Assembly (NCBI GenBank): GCA_028698995.1
Contig: JAQVVM010000026.1
Coordinates: forward strand, 1-63,291
Source of the DNA: Bacteroidales bacterium
Lineage (GTDB): Bacteria > Bacteroidota > Bacteroidia > Bacteroidales > PXBB01
Direction: 5' to 3'
DNA: 63,291 bases
The position numbers and the translations under genes are program-made. The notes under the pieces were generated by a model, which did not search any database, was not told the DNA's origin, and worked only from the letters and a program-made list of their open reading frames with translations. Positions 16,371 to 25,382 of the stretch are shown here, in pieces. The first letter of the stretch is position 1. Each line of letters starts with the position of its first letter.

Positions 16371-18455
16371 ATGCGTAATTTATACCTGATACTAATATTG
16401 AATCTAATTGTTAATTCTGTTTTCACTCAAAATGTAGAATTCAGAGCAAGAAACTTTCCTGATGACAACGGTGCCCTTAGAACTGCAACAGATAATATTA
16501 AAAATGGTGATGACTTCATCAGAGATGCCGAAAATGCCCTGACAGAAAGGAATGAAAACCTTAGTATTTCCCTTTATGAAAAAGCGCTTGAGCATTACCT
16601 TCAAGCACAAAATTTCAACCCAAACAACAGTGAATTAAATTTTAAAATTGGCAAGTGTTATCTTGGTTCTTACGAGAAAAGCAAATCTTTATCCTATCTT
16701 CTGAAAGCTGTTGAATTAGACTCTGAAAATGTTGACCCTGATGTTTTTTACCTATTGGCTTTGGCTTACAAATACCATAATGAATATGAAAAAGCGATTG
16801 AAAGCTTCAATGAATACCAGAATACATTAAGCAGAAAGCAACTGCAAAATTCAAGAAGGGTTTTAAGAACTGAGATTAACGATACAAGGAGCGCTGGACA
16901 ATTATTTGCTAATCCGGTAAGGGTTTTTATCTCAAATCTTGAATCTGTAAATTCTGTTTATTCTGACTATTGTGCTTCAATTACAGCTGATGAGGAGTTC
17001 TTGATTTTTAACTCCAGAAGAACCGATGTGACGGGTGGTCGTAAAGATGAAGACGGAAGATATTTTTCTGATATTTATATTTCTTATAAAGACCATGGTG
17101 CTTGGGGAACCCCACGTAATATGGGCGCACCACTCAACACGGAGGGTCATGACGAATCTGTGGCTGTAGCTCCGGATGGACAGAAAATGTATCTGCATAA
17201 AGTGGATAATAATATCAGTAATATTTATCTCAGTTCTCTTCAGGGCGACAGATGGCAGGAACCGGAAATTATGCCTTCAGCCATTAACACTCAAAACAAT
17301 CAAACACATGCCAGCTTTTCACACGATGGCATTAAAATTTATTATATTTCCGACCAGATGGGTGATCCGGATATTTTCTTCAGTGGGATTATGGACAGAA
17401 ACCGAAACCAATGGGGAAGAGGTCAGCGTATAGGTTATGGGTTATATACGACTTCTGACGAAGGTGCTATCTATTTTCACCCTGATGGAAAAACCATTTA
17501 TTTCAGTTCCAAAGGCCATAATTCTATGGGAGGATACGATATTTTTAAGTCCGTGCAAGGAAGAGACGGTATTTGGTCAAGACCGGAGAATCTGGGTTAT
17601 CCGATTAATACGCCTTATGACGAAAAATATTTTACTGTTTCTGCTGATGGAAAATTTGCCTATCTTACTTCCAACAGAGAAGGTGGTAAAGGAGAATGGG
17701 ATATCTACAAAATTCGCTTCCTCGGACCTCCTAAACACAACATTATTGACAACGAAGACCAGCTTCTAGCCAGTATTGCACAACCTATCAGAGAAATCAA
17801 ACCCGAACCTGCTGTAGAGGTTATTACTACCAACCTCACTGTTTTAAAAGGAAGGGTGCTTGATGATTTCACAAAAAAACCTGTTGAAGCCACCATTGAA
17901 ATTGTTGATAATGTTTCCGGACAAATAGTGTCTGTATTCTATTCAAACAGTCTCACCGGTAAATTTCTGGTTTCCTTGCCATCAGGTATAAACTATGGTA
18001 TTGCAGTGAGAGCCGAAGGTTATCTGTTTCATTCAGAAAATTTCGACCTTCCGGAACTAAGTGATTACCAACTTGTTGACAAAGATATTATGCTCAAGAA
18101 TATTGCCATTGGCAGTAAAATCGTACTACGAAATATCTTTTTCGATTCAGGCCAATCACGCCTCCGCCCCGAATCCACCACTGAACTAAATCGTTTATTC
18201 GACCTGATGCAAGATATTCCAAATCTGACTATTGAAATATCAGGGCACACAGACAATGTTGGTGGGGAATCCTTCAATATCAGACTTTCAGAAGAAAGGG
18301 CTACTGCTGTTGTTAATTTCCTTGTTCAGAAAGGCATCAATCGCAGCAGGTTAATTGCTAAGGGTTATGGACCAAACCGTCCTATGACATCTAACGACTC
18401 TGCAGAAGGAAGACAAATGAACAGAAGAACAGAATTTGAAATTATCAGAAATTAA
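16371..18455 (+). CDS. OmpA-family protein with TPR, PD40 propeller and CRD domains (PorE-like layout)
   Basis: The 694-residue protein has a signal peptide and a TPR region (about 35-165). A PD40/WD40-like propeller follows (about 190-450; repeated IYFSSKGHNSMGGYDIFKS-type blades), then a carboxypeptidase-regulatory-like domain (about 490-580) and an OmpA C-terminal domain (about 590-690). The last contains EISGHTDNVG, LSEERATAVVNFL and GRQMNRRTEF, the peptidoglycan-binding signature. This order is that of PorE of Porphyromonas, which ties the T9SS to peptidoglycan, but Bacteroidota encode several proteins of this layout, so orthology is not claimed. It shares an apparent operon with the upstream TPR gene. 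Its stop overlaps the convergent MFS gene by 4 bp. Confidence 0.85.
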   Translation: MRNLYLILILNLIVNSVFTQNVEFRARNFPDDNGALRTATDNIKNGDDFIRDAENALTERNENLSISLYEKALEHYLQAQNFNPNNSELNFKIGKCYLGSYEKSKSLSYLLKAVELDSENVDPDVFYLLALAYKYHNEYEKAIESFNEYQNTLSRKQLQNSRRVLRTEINDTRSAGQLFANPVRVFISNLESVNSVYSDYCASITADEEFLIFNSRRTDVTGGRKDEDGRYFSDIYISYKDHGAWGTPRNMGAPLNTEGHDESVAVAPDGQKMYLHKVDNNISNIYLSSLQGDRWQEPEIMPSAINTQNNQTHASFSHDGIKIYYISDQMGDPDIFFSGIMDRNRNQWGRGQRIGYGLYTTSDEGAIYFHPDGKTIYFSSKGHNSMGGYDIFKSVQGRDGIWSRPENLGYPINTPYDEKYFTVSADGKFAYLTSNREGGKGEWDIYKIRFLGPPKHNIIDNEDQLLASIAQPIREIKPEPAVEVITTNLTVLKGRVLDDFTKKPVEATIEIVDNVSGQIVSVFYSNSLTGKFLVSLPSGINYGIAVRAEGYLFHSENFDLPELSDYQLVDKDIMLKNIAIGSKIVLRNIFFDSGQSRLRPESTTELNRLFDLMQDIPNLTIEISGHTDNVGGESFNIRLSEERATAVVNFLVQKGINRSRLIAKGYGPNRPMTSNDSAEGRQMNRRTEFEIIRN

Positions 18456-19759
18456 TGTGAACCTGAACCAGGTAAAACATCTTTTTCTGATTGATTCACA
18501 GGACTATCTTTAACAAAAAGCCACAAAAGAGCAGATAATGTCAAAGAAACACCACTGATGATAAAGATAATATCCTTGTTAACAGCATTACTGATAAAAT
18601 AGCTCAAAACCAAGCTAACTATAAGCTGAGGAATAACAACAGAAAGATTAAAAATCCCCATAAAAAATCCCATTTTGTCCTTAGCTGCTTTTTCAGACAT
18701 GATGGCAAAAGGAAGACTTACCGTTGCAGCCCATCCTATACCGGCTATTCCCATCAAGACATAAAGATTTGTAACGGTATCGCCAACATACACAATACCC
18801 CAGTAAGAAAGGGACATGGTTGCAATACATAAAAAGTGAGTTTTTACCCTGCCAATTTTTCGAGCAAGAGGTTCCAGCACAAAAGCAGGCAAAATAAACC
18901 CAACTGTGTTTAAAATGGCAAAAGAAATAGCAATTATTTGACCGATACTGTCTTTGTCGGTCTGAGAGATGCTGTTTAAATCTGTAAATCCAAATATTTT
19001 CTGACCAATATAAGCAAAGATGAAAACAAACATTGTTTGCACGCCTAACCATGTAAAAGCATGTGCAACATAAATCTTTATGAGTGCTATCCAATCGGTT
19101 TTATAGGCTATCTTCTCCTTACCATCCTCTGCTTTAACAACTTCAAATTCTTTACTTTCCTTAATAAAAAAAGTAGGAATAATTGAAAATATAAAAACGA
19201 TGACAGCTCCTGTATATATAAGTAAATAATTACCGAAAACAGCACCTAATACATAAGCAAAAACACCAAAGAAACCTGAAATTGTTTGCATCCAAGTATA
19301 GCCTTTTGTGCGGGCGCTTCCTTCGGGAGTAACATCAGCGATGATTGAACGTGTAGGATTAAAGCTGATATTGATGGCTAAATCCAAAGAAATGGCAACC
19401 ATGATTGCCACAATAATAATATTTGAGATGCCTAAAGTAACAGCGATTTTATCAATATGAGGTAATGCAACAATCATTGTAGCAGCAATTGTGCCTCCTA
19501 TAAGGATGAATGGACGTCGGCGACCTCCCCAAAACCATACCTTATCACTAATTAATCCGATAATGACCTGTCCGAAAATACCTGCCAAGGGTCCGGCTGC
19601 CCATACAATGCCAACTTCATGAATATCGAGGTTGAATTTTGTGCTCAATATCCAACTTAAAACTGCTATCTGAATAGATAGGGCAAAGCCCATTCCTGTT
19701 GCAGGCAAAGCCAATAAAGCATAAAAACTATTGGTTAAGCGCTTTTGAATGTCTAACAT
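18452..19759 (-). CDS. MFS transporter, SLC45/sugar:cation symporter-like
   Basis: The 435-residue protein has twelve predicted membrane helices and the MFS loop motif GLISDKVWFWGGRRRPFI between helices 2 and 3. The GRRRPFI form and the N-terminal FYALLALPATGMGFALSIQ are typical of the SLC45-like sugar transporters found in Bacteroidota. The substrate is probably a sugar or oligosaccharide, but no neighbouring catabolic genes help. It is transcribed alone, convergent with the OmpA gene. Confidence 0.85.
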   Translation of the reverse strand: MLDIQKRLTNSFYALLALPATGMGFALSIQIAVLSWILSTKFNLDIHEVGIVWAAGPLAGIFGQVIIGLISDKVWFWGGRRRPFILIGGTIAATMIVALPHIDKIAVTLGISNIIIVAIMVAISLDLAINISFNPTRSIIADVTPEGSARTKGYTWMQTISGFFGVFAYVLGAVFGNYLLIYTGAVIVFIFSIIPTFFIKESKEFEVVKAEDGKEKIAYKTDWIALIKIYVAHAFTWLGVQTMFVFIFAYIGQKIFGFTDLNSISQTDKDSIGQIIAISFAILNTVGFILPAFVLEPLARKIGRVKTHFLCIATMSLSYWGIVYVGDTVTNLYVLMGIAGIGWAATVSLPFAIMSEKAAKDKMGFFMGIFNLSVVIPQLIVSLVLSYFISNAVNKDIIFIISGVSLTLSALLWLFVKDSPVNQSEKDVLPGSGSH

Positions 19760-19836
19760 ATTAATAAGTTTTATACGTAAATAATTTTGAATAAATTTTA
19801 TCGTAATTATTACTTAATTCATGTAAAATTAAGTTC

Positions 19837-21510
19837 TTAAAAACTACTGGTAATTGTAATAGCAAAACCATTCGAAGCAGGAACCCTTCTACAAACCCCT
19901 CCTACACAAACAACACCTGCTCTTTGTTTACCATAAGTGAGTGAAATCCTATTGGCATTTTTAGTATAACCTGCGGTCAGATTAAAATAGTGTATTTGCT
20001 TGTCCGGATCTTGATTACCAAAATTGTATTGGTCAATCACAGTTAAAAACCAAGTAGATTTTATATTGTATTCAAGCATTAACATGGCCCAGTCACCATC
20101 ATCTTTTTTGGTGTTGAGGTATTGTATTTCTGTTTTTACGGAATTATCATCACTGACTTTCAACGAAAATTCTGCAATTCCCACATGCCCATACATGATA
20201 CCATCACCCTGATGTCCTTCTATGACATCAATGTTATATAAATAATTCATATAGGTAATACTGCTTCTCAAAACTCTTGACAAACGACGGTTTATGGTAA
20301 TATTTATATCTTGAAAATATTTTTTCCCATCCCATTTAAGAAAATCAGAGGAATAACCTAAGGTTCCATTCTGTCCTATAGCGGTGCTATCATTCAGAGC
20401 TGCTTTATGAATGGCATTGGCTTTTGAGAAATTAAGGGTAAAGTTTGTGCCGTATTTCCCTCCCAAAGGGGTATTTTTCTTGATATTGAAAGTCAATTCA
20501 CCCTGCATACAAAATTCGCCATTGGCTTGAGTTACATATGGATACATGGTTGTAAAGCTATATGTATGCTGTTTGGTAAGGGCAGGCAAATAATTAATCA
20601 ATAAATCATTGCCGGTTGCTGTCCTACTGGAACGAAAATCCATATTATCAATTCGTTTGGCTGATAATAACACTCCAAAGCCCTTCTGACTATAAGTACC
20701 TGAAACATAAAGTGCATTTCCGGGTTTATAAATAAAATTGTTTGTGGCAGAGGGATCGTTAAATTTATAGGCATATTCACCCATCAGACTTATTTTCCCA
20801 CGCGACACTGTCAAGCGGCCGGCTGCTGCAGCAACATTTTCCGGGAGGTTGTAAATAGGGTCTTTATCCCGTTCAAACCTACTTACAAAACTTCCACCGA
20901 TACTAACCCATGTTTTATTCGTTGAGAGACTTTCAAAAATATCATTGAAGGTAAATTCTCCATCAATACCCCTAACAATACCTGTCCCCTTTTCAAAGTA
21001 GTTCCTTTGGTTTCCTATAAGGCCTTTTATAAGTATGCCTTTATAAGGAGTTGCCTTTATGCGTAAGCCCTCCATAGCATTGTCAATTCCTAGACTTCTT
21101 TCCTCGTAGCTTCTAAAAATCATTCCATTACCAAATTGTTCGTAAAAATTTCCTACTGTAACACCCAACCCATGGTTATTATACTGAAAATACTTGTAGG
21201 GAATCCCTGTACCATTGTATCTTGTATCGTAGCCCTGAAGAGCATTCAAATAACTTTCAAACCTGACCCCTGCAGTAAAATTTTTAAACGTATAATTGAC
21301 ATTGGCAAAGGCATTCAAAAGTAACTTCTCAGGAACAACAGGGGCTCCTATCAAAGAATCAGGGTTATAAAACTGGAAGTCGGTCTGGAAGTTACCGGTA
21401 AGTTGCCCTGTGTTAACAGTCTCCTGCGCTGCTGCCCTAAAGGCCAACAAAAATAAGAAAGCCATTATAATGGCTTTCTTATTTTTATAAATAGTAAGAT
21501 TTTCAACCAT
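19837..21510 (-). CDS. DUF6029 family outer-membrane beta-barrel-like protein
   Basis: The 557-residue product begins with a 29-residue signal peptide ending LLAFRAAAQ and continues as alternating amphipathic strands with aromatic ends (for example GLGVTVGNFYEQFGNG), as in outer-membrane beta-barrels. It ends in a Phe (AITITSSF), the usual barrel-assembly terminus. The family is known only as DUF6029. It is the last gene of a leftward operon after Omp28 and TlpA, 3 bp behind tlpA. The ATG at 21510 gives a proper positively charged n-region (KNKK), so it is preferred over the internal ATG at 21465. A 38-bp perfect palindrome lies within the signal-peptide codons. Confidence 0.8.
   Translation of the reverse strand: MVENLTIYKNKKAIIMAFLFLLAFRAAAQETVNTGQLTGNFQTDFQFYNPDSLIGAPVVPEKLLLNAFANVNYTFKNFTAGVRFESYLNALQGYDTRYNGTGIPYKYFQYNNHGLGVTVGNFYEQFGNGMIFRSYEERSLGIDNAMEGLRIKATPYKGILIKGLIGNQRNYFEKGTGIVRGIDGEFTFNDIFESLSTNKTWVSIGGSFVSRFERDKDPIYNLPENVAAAAGRLTVSRGKISLMGEYAYKFNDPSATNNFIYKPGNALYVSGTYSQKGFGVLLSAKRIDNMDFRSSRTATGNDLLINYLPALTKQHTYSFTTMYPYVTQANGEFCMQGELTFNIKKNTPLGGKYGTNFTLNFSKANAIHKAALNDSTAIGQNGTLGYSSDFLKWDGKKYFQDINITINRRLSRVLRSSITYMNYLYNIDVIEGHQGDGIMYGHVGIAEFSLKVSDDNSVKTEIQYLNTKKDDGDWAMLMLEYNIKSTWFLTVIDQYNFGNQDPDKQIHYFNLTAGYTKNANRISLTYGKQRAGVVCVGGVCRRVPASNGFAITITSSF
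21449..21486. repeat. 38-bp perfect palindrome inside the start of the DUF6029 gene
   Basis: Bases 21449-21467 and 21468-21486 are exact reverse complements with no loop (central GCCATTA|TAATGGC). On the minus-strand transcript this would be a strong hairpin ending in a U-rich arm, starting 25 nt after the DUF6029 start codon and shortly after the tlpA stop. Confidence 0.8.
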
Positions 21511-21513
21511 AGA

Positions 21514-22032
21514 TTAATCCTGATTTTCCGCTTCAATAATTTCTCTAACGCTTTCAATTAATTTTACTTCACCTCCATCCCCAAAAGCAGTAAATTGTTT
21601 TACAACCTCCAAATTACCGTTAAGAATAAAAGTATGTGGTAATAAATTAACTCCCATTGCCCGCTTAAAATCTCCATTTTCGTCAAGATAAAACTCATAT
21701 TCCCAACCTTTACCGTTAACCAATGGCAGTACATTTCTAGCTGTTCGAGAATCGTCTGTAGAAATAGCGACCAATTTCACGCCTGTTTCTTCAACCCAGT
21801 CTTCATAAACCTCAGCTATAGCACCCATCTCTTTCAAACAAGGACGACACCATGACGCCCAGAAAGCTAAAATAATAGGTTTCCCATCATTTGTAATTTC
21901 AGAAGTTGAAGAGTTGGCACCTTGCAATGTTTTTATAGCCACTATCGGTAAAGTTCTCTGATCGCTAACTTCCTGAGACTTGAGGCATGTAAAGATAAAA
22001 AATGATGCAATGATAAATGTGAATGTTTTCAT
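21514..22032 (-). CDS. TlpA-family thiol:disulfide oxidoreductase
   Basis: The 172-residue protein (from ATG 22032) has a signal peptide MKTFTFIIASFFIFTCLKSQ and a thioredoxin fold with the redox motif WASWCRPCLKEM. A cis-Pro segment follows in NLLPHTFIL. TlpA/ResA proteins reduce or exchange disulfides of exported proteins, often during cytochrome c maturation, on the outside of the inner membrane. A TTG 27 bp upstream would lengthen the N-terminus without improving it. The gene lies between Omp28 and DUF6029 genes on the same strand, an arrangement suggesting a redox role for envelope proteins. Confidence 0.9.
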   Translation of the reverse strand: MKTFTFIIASFFIFTCLKSQEVSDQRTLPIVAIKTLQGANSSTSEITNDGKPIILAFWASWCRPCLKEMGAIAEVYEDWVEETGVKLVAISTDDSRTARNVLPLVNGKGWEYEFYLDENGDFKRAMGVNLLPHTFILNGNLEVVKQFTAFGDGGEVKLIESVREIIEAENQD

Positions 22033-22078
22033 GTTGAATATTTTCAGTTTAATAAGCAAATATAGTTCCCAGTTTGAT

Positions 22079-23839
22079 TTATTGAATTACAATTTTTCTA
22101 CTGACAATATCTTGGTCAAATGTTATAACACAATTATAAATTCCTTTTGGCAAACCAGAAGCTGAAATAGTCTGATAATGGTAACCGGGGCTTAATAATC
22201 CCTTGCTTTCACCAAAAACTTTTTGCCCTAACACATTATAGAGTGCGATTTCTGTATTTTTTTGTTCTTTAATGCTAAAAACAATAGTTGAAAAGTCATT
22301 AAAAGGATTAGGATAAATACTCAATTCATTGATATAATCCAAATCACTTACATTAACAAAACCATCAAGGCCAACTTGCTTTGAATTGAAAATTGTTCTT
22401 TTATTTTTATCTGTATCATATTGTTGAACCAAACCGATTATTCTTACATCTTCCTCCTTCATAGTCAGAGGGAGCGTGTAAGTATATATCTTTGTATAAG
22501 TTTGTCCTTCAACAATAGGAGATGGCAAAGAGCCTTGTTCTCCAAATGGTCCGGCTAACATGGCCCTGACCACATGACGATGGACATAATCTGTAATCGG
22601 GTTTCCTAATCCAAACATAGGATGATTGCTGGCTGTATCATAATTATTAACCTGATCCCAATTTGCACCTGTTCCTGTAAGACTGTCTTCAACAATAAAA
22701 CAATTAAACCTAATGTCTTTATCAAGATTGGTATAAAAAACGGCAGTCAATGTAATTGAAACCTGTCTTGTAGAAGTATTATAGGTATTGGCAACATTTA
22801 CTTCAACAGGTGAAACATGTTGCATACGTTCAGCAGTTTTTATATTCCAGAAGCCTCTTCCCATACCTACCCCATCAATATCAGAAAATTTGAATCTGTC
22901 AATCATACCTGCCGGATAACCGGAAACAAATGTACTGTTAACAGTATTGCCGTAAGTAAAAGCCATTCCATCACCATTGTGCACAGCAGCTGCAATAACA
23001 TTAGGATTGGATTGAAGTATTTGTTCAATTTTAACAGAACCATCTGGGCAATAGCCACACCATGCGCCTGTAGCTTGTTCAAGCAATACAAATTTGGGAG
23101 GAATTTGACTCACAACAACAAATGAGCCCTCTATTGTATCATTACTATGGTTAAGGTCGGTATTGCCATTCACCTGTGAAATCCAAAATTTAAGAGCGTA
23201 TGGACCGGAAGTTGTGGCATTATAACTTACAGGATGAGTAAATGCTAAAGAAGAAAAAGGGGCAATATGAGTACCGGTAAATTCATAAGTTTCAGGTGCA
23301 GCATTATTTACCGAATAGTTGATTTTGTACGAAGTAACAGTATCAGTTCCCCAATTTTTAACATTTCCTTTTAATTCAACATTGCCAATTCCATAATAAT
23401 CTAAAACATCAAGAGCATTAACGCTCATATCTCTTGTGGGAGGCTGTGTTGCTACAAAATATGATTCTTCATAAGAAACAAATTGCCCTCCTGAGGCATA
23501 GATATAACCAAAAAGTTCGACTTCATAATACCCTTGCCCATAAGAACAGCAAATACCATCACCATATGAATCATTTATTCTGAAAACCAATGGCTCATCA
23601 TTTGGAACACAGACATTTTGAAGAAACAACTGACCTCCTGTAATATTCTGGTATGGACCACCAGAAGCATATACAGTAGTATCTGTTGCATGTTTGAGCA
23701 CCCAAGTTGTCTCTGAACCATAATTATCAGTATGTAGCCGGATTTTCACTTCTACTTCTCCAGGACATTGCCCATAAGATGAAGTTATTGTTAATATTAG
23801 GGCTATTGCAGTTATAAATAAAAAATAAAACCTCTTCAT
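22079..23839 (-). CDS. Omp28-related protein with T9SS sorting domain
   Basis: The 586-residue protein has a signal peptide and an N-terminal region of beta-sandwich type. An Omp28 domain follows (about 245-420) containing LLEQATGAWCGYCPDG, a thioredoxin-like CxxC. The C-terminal type A sorting domain (ELSIYPNPFNDFS ... LPKGIYNCVI) sends it through the T9SS to the surface. Omp28 of Porphyromonas is a surface protein proposed to act in adhesion; the CxxC suggests redox activity instead or as well. It is the first gene of a leftward operon with tlpA (46 bp downstream) and DUF6029. Confidence 0.9.
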   Translation of the reverse strand: MKRFYFLFITAIALILTITSSYGQCPGEVEVKIRLHTDNYGSETTWVLKHATDTTVYASGGPYQNITGGQLFLQNVCVPNDEPLVFRINDSYGDGICCSYGQGYYEVELFGYIYASGGQFVSYEESYFVATQPPTRDMSVNALDVLDYYGIGNVELKGNVKNWGTDTVTSYKINYSVNNAAPETYEFTGTHIAPFSSLAFTHPVSYNATTSGPYALKFWISQVNGNTDLNHSNDTIEGSFVVVSQIPPKFVLLEQATGAWCGYCPDGSVKIEQILQSNPNVIAAAVHNGDGMAFTYGNTVNSTFVSGYPAGMIDRFKFSDIDGVGMGRGFWNIKTAERMQHVSPVEVNVANTYNTSTRQVSITLTAVFYTNLDKDIRFNCFIVEDSLTGTGANWDQVNNYDTASNHPMFGLGNPITDYVHRHVVRAMLAGPFGEQGSLPSPIVEGQTYTKIYTYTLPLTMKEEDVRIIGLVQQYDTDKNKRTIFNSKQVGLDGFVNVSDLDYINELSIYPNPFNDFSTIVFSIKEQKNTEIALYNVLGQKVFGESKGLLSPGYHYQTISASGLPKGIYNCVITFDQDIVSRKIVIQ

Positions 23840-23913
23840 ATACTTGATTTTAGAATGTTTGCTAATGTTAAAGTAAAACTATCTTTGCAAATTTAGAAAA
23901 AAAACATTTTGAC

Positions 23914-23944
23914 TTTGTTATTTTTATTTAAATAATTAATTTTG
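23914..23944 (+). promoter_or_regulatory. Bacteroidota-type promoter upstream of trxA
   Basis: TTTG (23914-23917), a 19-nt spacer, and TAATTTTG (23937-23944) match the Bacteroidota primary sigma consensus exactly. The predicted transcript would have a leader of about 70 nt before the trxA ATG. Confidence 0.7.
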
Positions 23945-24023
23945 CAAAGAAACATTGAAGACAAAAATAAATATTAAATAGTACTTTCGATTATAAATTT
24001 TTTAATTAAAAACTTATCTTATT

Positions 24024-24341
24024 ATGGCAATTGAATTCACAGATGACAACTTTAAAACATTAGTTTTAGAATCAAACAAACCTGTTTTAGTAGATTTTTG
24101 GGCAGAATGGTGTGGCCCATGCCGCATGATTACTCCCATTGTAGAAGAAATGAACAAAGAATATGATGGAAAAGCAGTTATCGGCAAGCTCAATGTTGAT
24201 GAAAACCCTGATGTTTCAATGAATTATGCAATCCGCAGTATTCCCACAATTCTCTTTTTTAAAAACGGTGAGATTGTCGATAAACATATTGGTGCAGCTC
24301 CAAAATCTGTTCTTGTAAGCAAATTAGAAGCGTTACTGTAA
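24024..24341 (+). CDS. trxA: Thioredoxin
   Basis: The 105-residue protein is a canonical cytoplasmic thioredoxin: FWAEWCGPCR with C30 and C33, the buried Asp at 24 (LVDFW), and the cis-proline in SIPT (P74). It reduces disulfides of ribonucleotide reductase and other targets using thioredoxin reductase, which is not in the window. It is the first gene after a consensus promoter and may be co-transcribed with the DUF58 gene 45 bp downstream. Confidence 0.95.
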   Translation: MAIEFTDDNFKTLVLESNKPVLVDFWAEWCGPCRMITPIVEEMNKEYDGKAVIGKLNVDENPDVSMNYAIRSIPTILFFKNGEIVDKHIGAAPKSVLVSKLEALL

Positions 24342-24386
24342 AATTATTTCTGAAAGCTTCAGATTCTATTTGCTTTCAAAAAAATT

Positions 24387-25322
24387 ATGGGGCTCAAAAT
24401 TGAAAAAAATGCTGTTGATACTTTCAGCAGCTTGGATTTGTTTGCAAAACAAGTCGTTGAAGGTTTTATTACAGGCCTTCACAAAAGTCCATTTCATGGA
24501 TTTTCTGTTGAATTTGCAGAACACAGACTTTACAATAAAGGGGAGTCTGTAAAAAATATTGACTGGAAAGTCTTTGGAAGAACCGATAAACTCTTTGTCA
24601 AGAAATTTGAAGAGGAAACAAATTTGCGCTGTCAGATTGTTATTGACAATTCTTCTTCAATGTTTTTTCCTGAACAAAAGACATTAAACCTACAAACACC
24701 CAACAAAATGTATTTCGCAGTACACGCTGCTGCAGTCCTGCTTCATGTTCTAAAAAAACAAAGAGATGCCTTTGGTCTGACTTTATTTTCAGATAACATT
24801 GAACTGCATACTCAAGCTAAATCAACAGGGATTCACCACAACTACATTTTAAACGAGCTGGAAAAACTTCTTAAATACCCCGATTATAACAATAATAAAA
24901 AGACAGCACTGACTCATGTGTTGCATAATGTTGCTGACGCTGTTCATAAAAGATCTCTTATTATCATATTCAGCGACATGCTCGATTCCTTCGACAATTT
25001 TAATGATGTTCTTCAAGCACTTCAGCATCTGAAACACAACAAGCATGAGGTCATTTTATTTCACGTTTTTGATAAAAAAAAGGAAATTGACTTTAATTTT
25101 GAAAATAAACCCTATAAGTTTATAGATATTGAAAACTTGGAAGAAATCAAACTGAATCCTAAAGAGGTAAAAGCACGCTTTATTAAAGCCAGAACAGAAT
25201 TTAAAAAAGAATTATACTTAAAATGTGCCGCTTACAAAATTGAACTTATTGAAACTGATATTAACCAAGGATTTGAACAAGTCATATTTCCTTTTTTTGT
25301 AAAACGACAAAAACTACATTAA
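24387..25322 (+). CDS. DUF58 domain protein (VWA-like)
   Basis: The 311-residue protein has the DUF58 core motif VKNIDWKVFGRTDKLFVK near 50-70, followed by a VWA-like domain whose metal site is seen as IVIDNSSSMFF (DxSxS form). DUF58 proteins usually accompany a MoxR AAA+ ATPase and Bat VWA proteins and are thought to help mature protein complexes or respond to stress. Neither partner is next to it here; the neighbours are trxA and a sensor kinase. It has no membrane helix or signal peptide, so it should be cytoplasmic. Confidence 0.85.
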   Translation: MGLKIEKNAVDTFSSLDLFAKQVVEGFITGLHKSPFHGFSVEFAEHRLYNKGESVKNIDWKVFGRTDKLFVKKFEEETNLRCQIVIDNSSSMFFPEQKTLNLQTPNKMYFAVHAAAVLLHVLKKQRDAFGLTLFSDNIELHTQAKSTGIHHNYILNELEKLLKYPDYNNNKKTALTHVLHNVADAVHKRSLIIIFSDMLDSFDNFNDVLQALQHLKHNKHEVILFHVFDKKKEIDFNFENKPYKFIDIENLEEIKLNPKEVKARFIKARTEFKKELYLKCAAYKIELIETDINQGFEQVIFPFFVKRQKLH

Positions 25323-25382
25323 TTTACAGATAATTTATACATTTTTATAACTTTGAAACCTACATTATACTAGTAATTTGAA

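Noticed and set aside
18693-19094. A 133-codon frame overlapping the MFS transporter gene on the same strand
   Set aside because: It is an out-of-frame shadow of a clear multi-helix transporter; its Cys- and Trp-rich sequence resembles no protein family.
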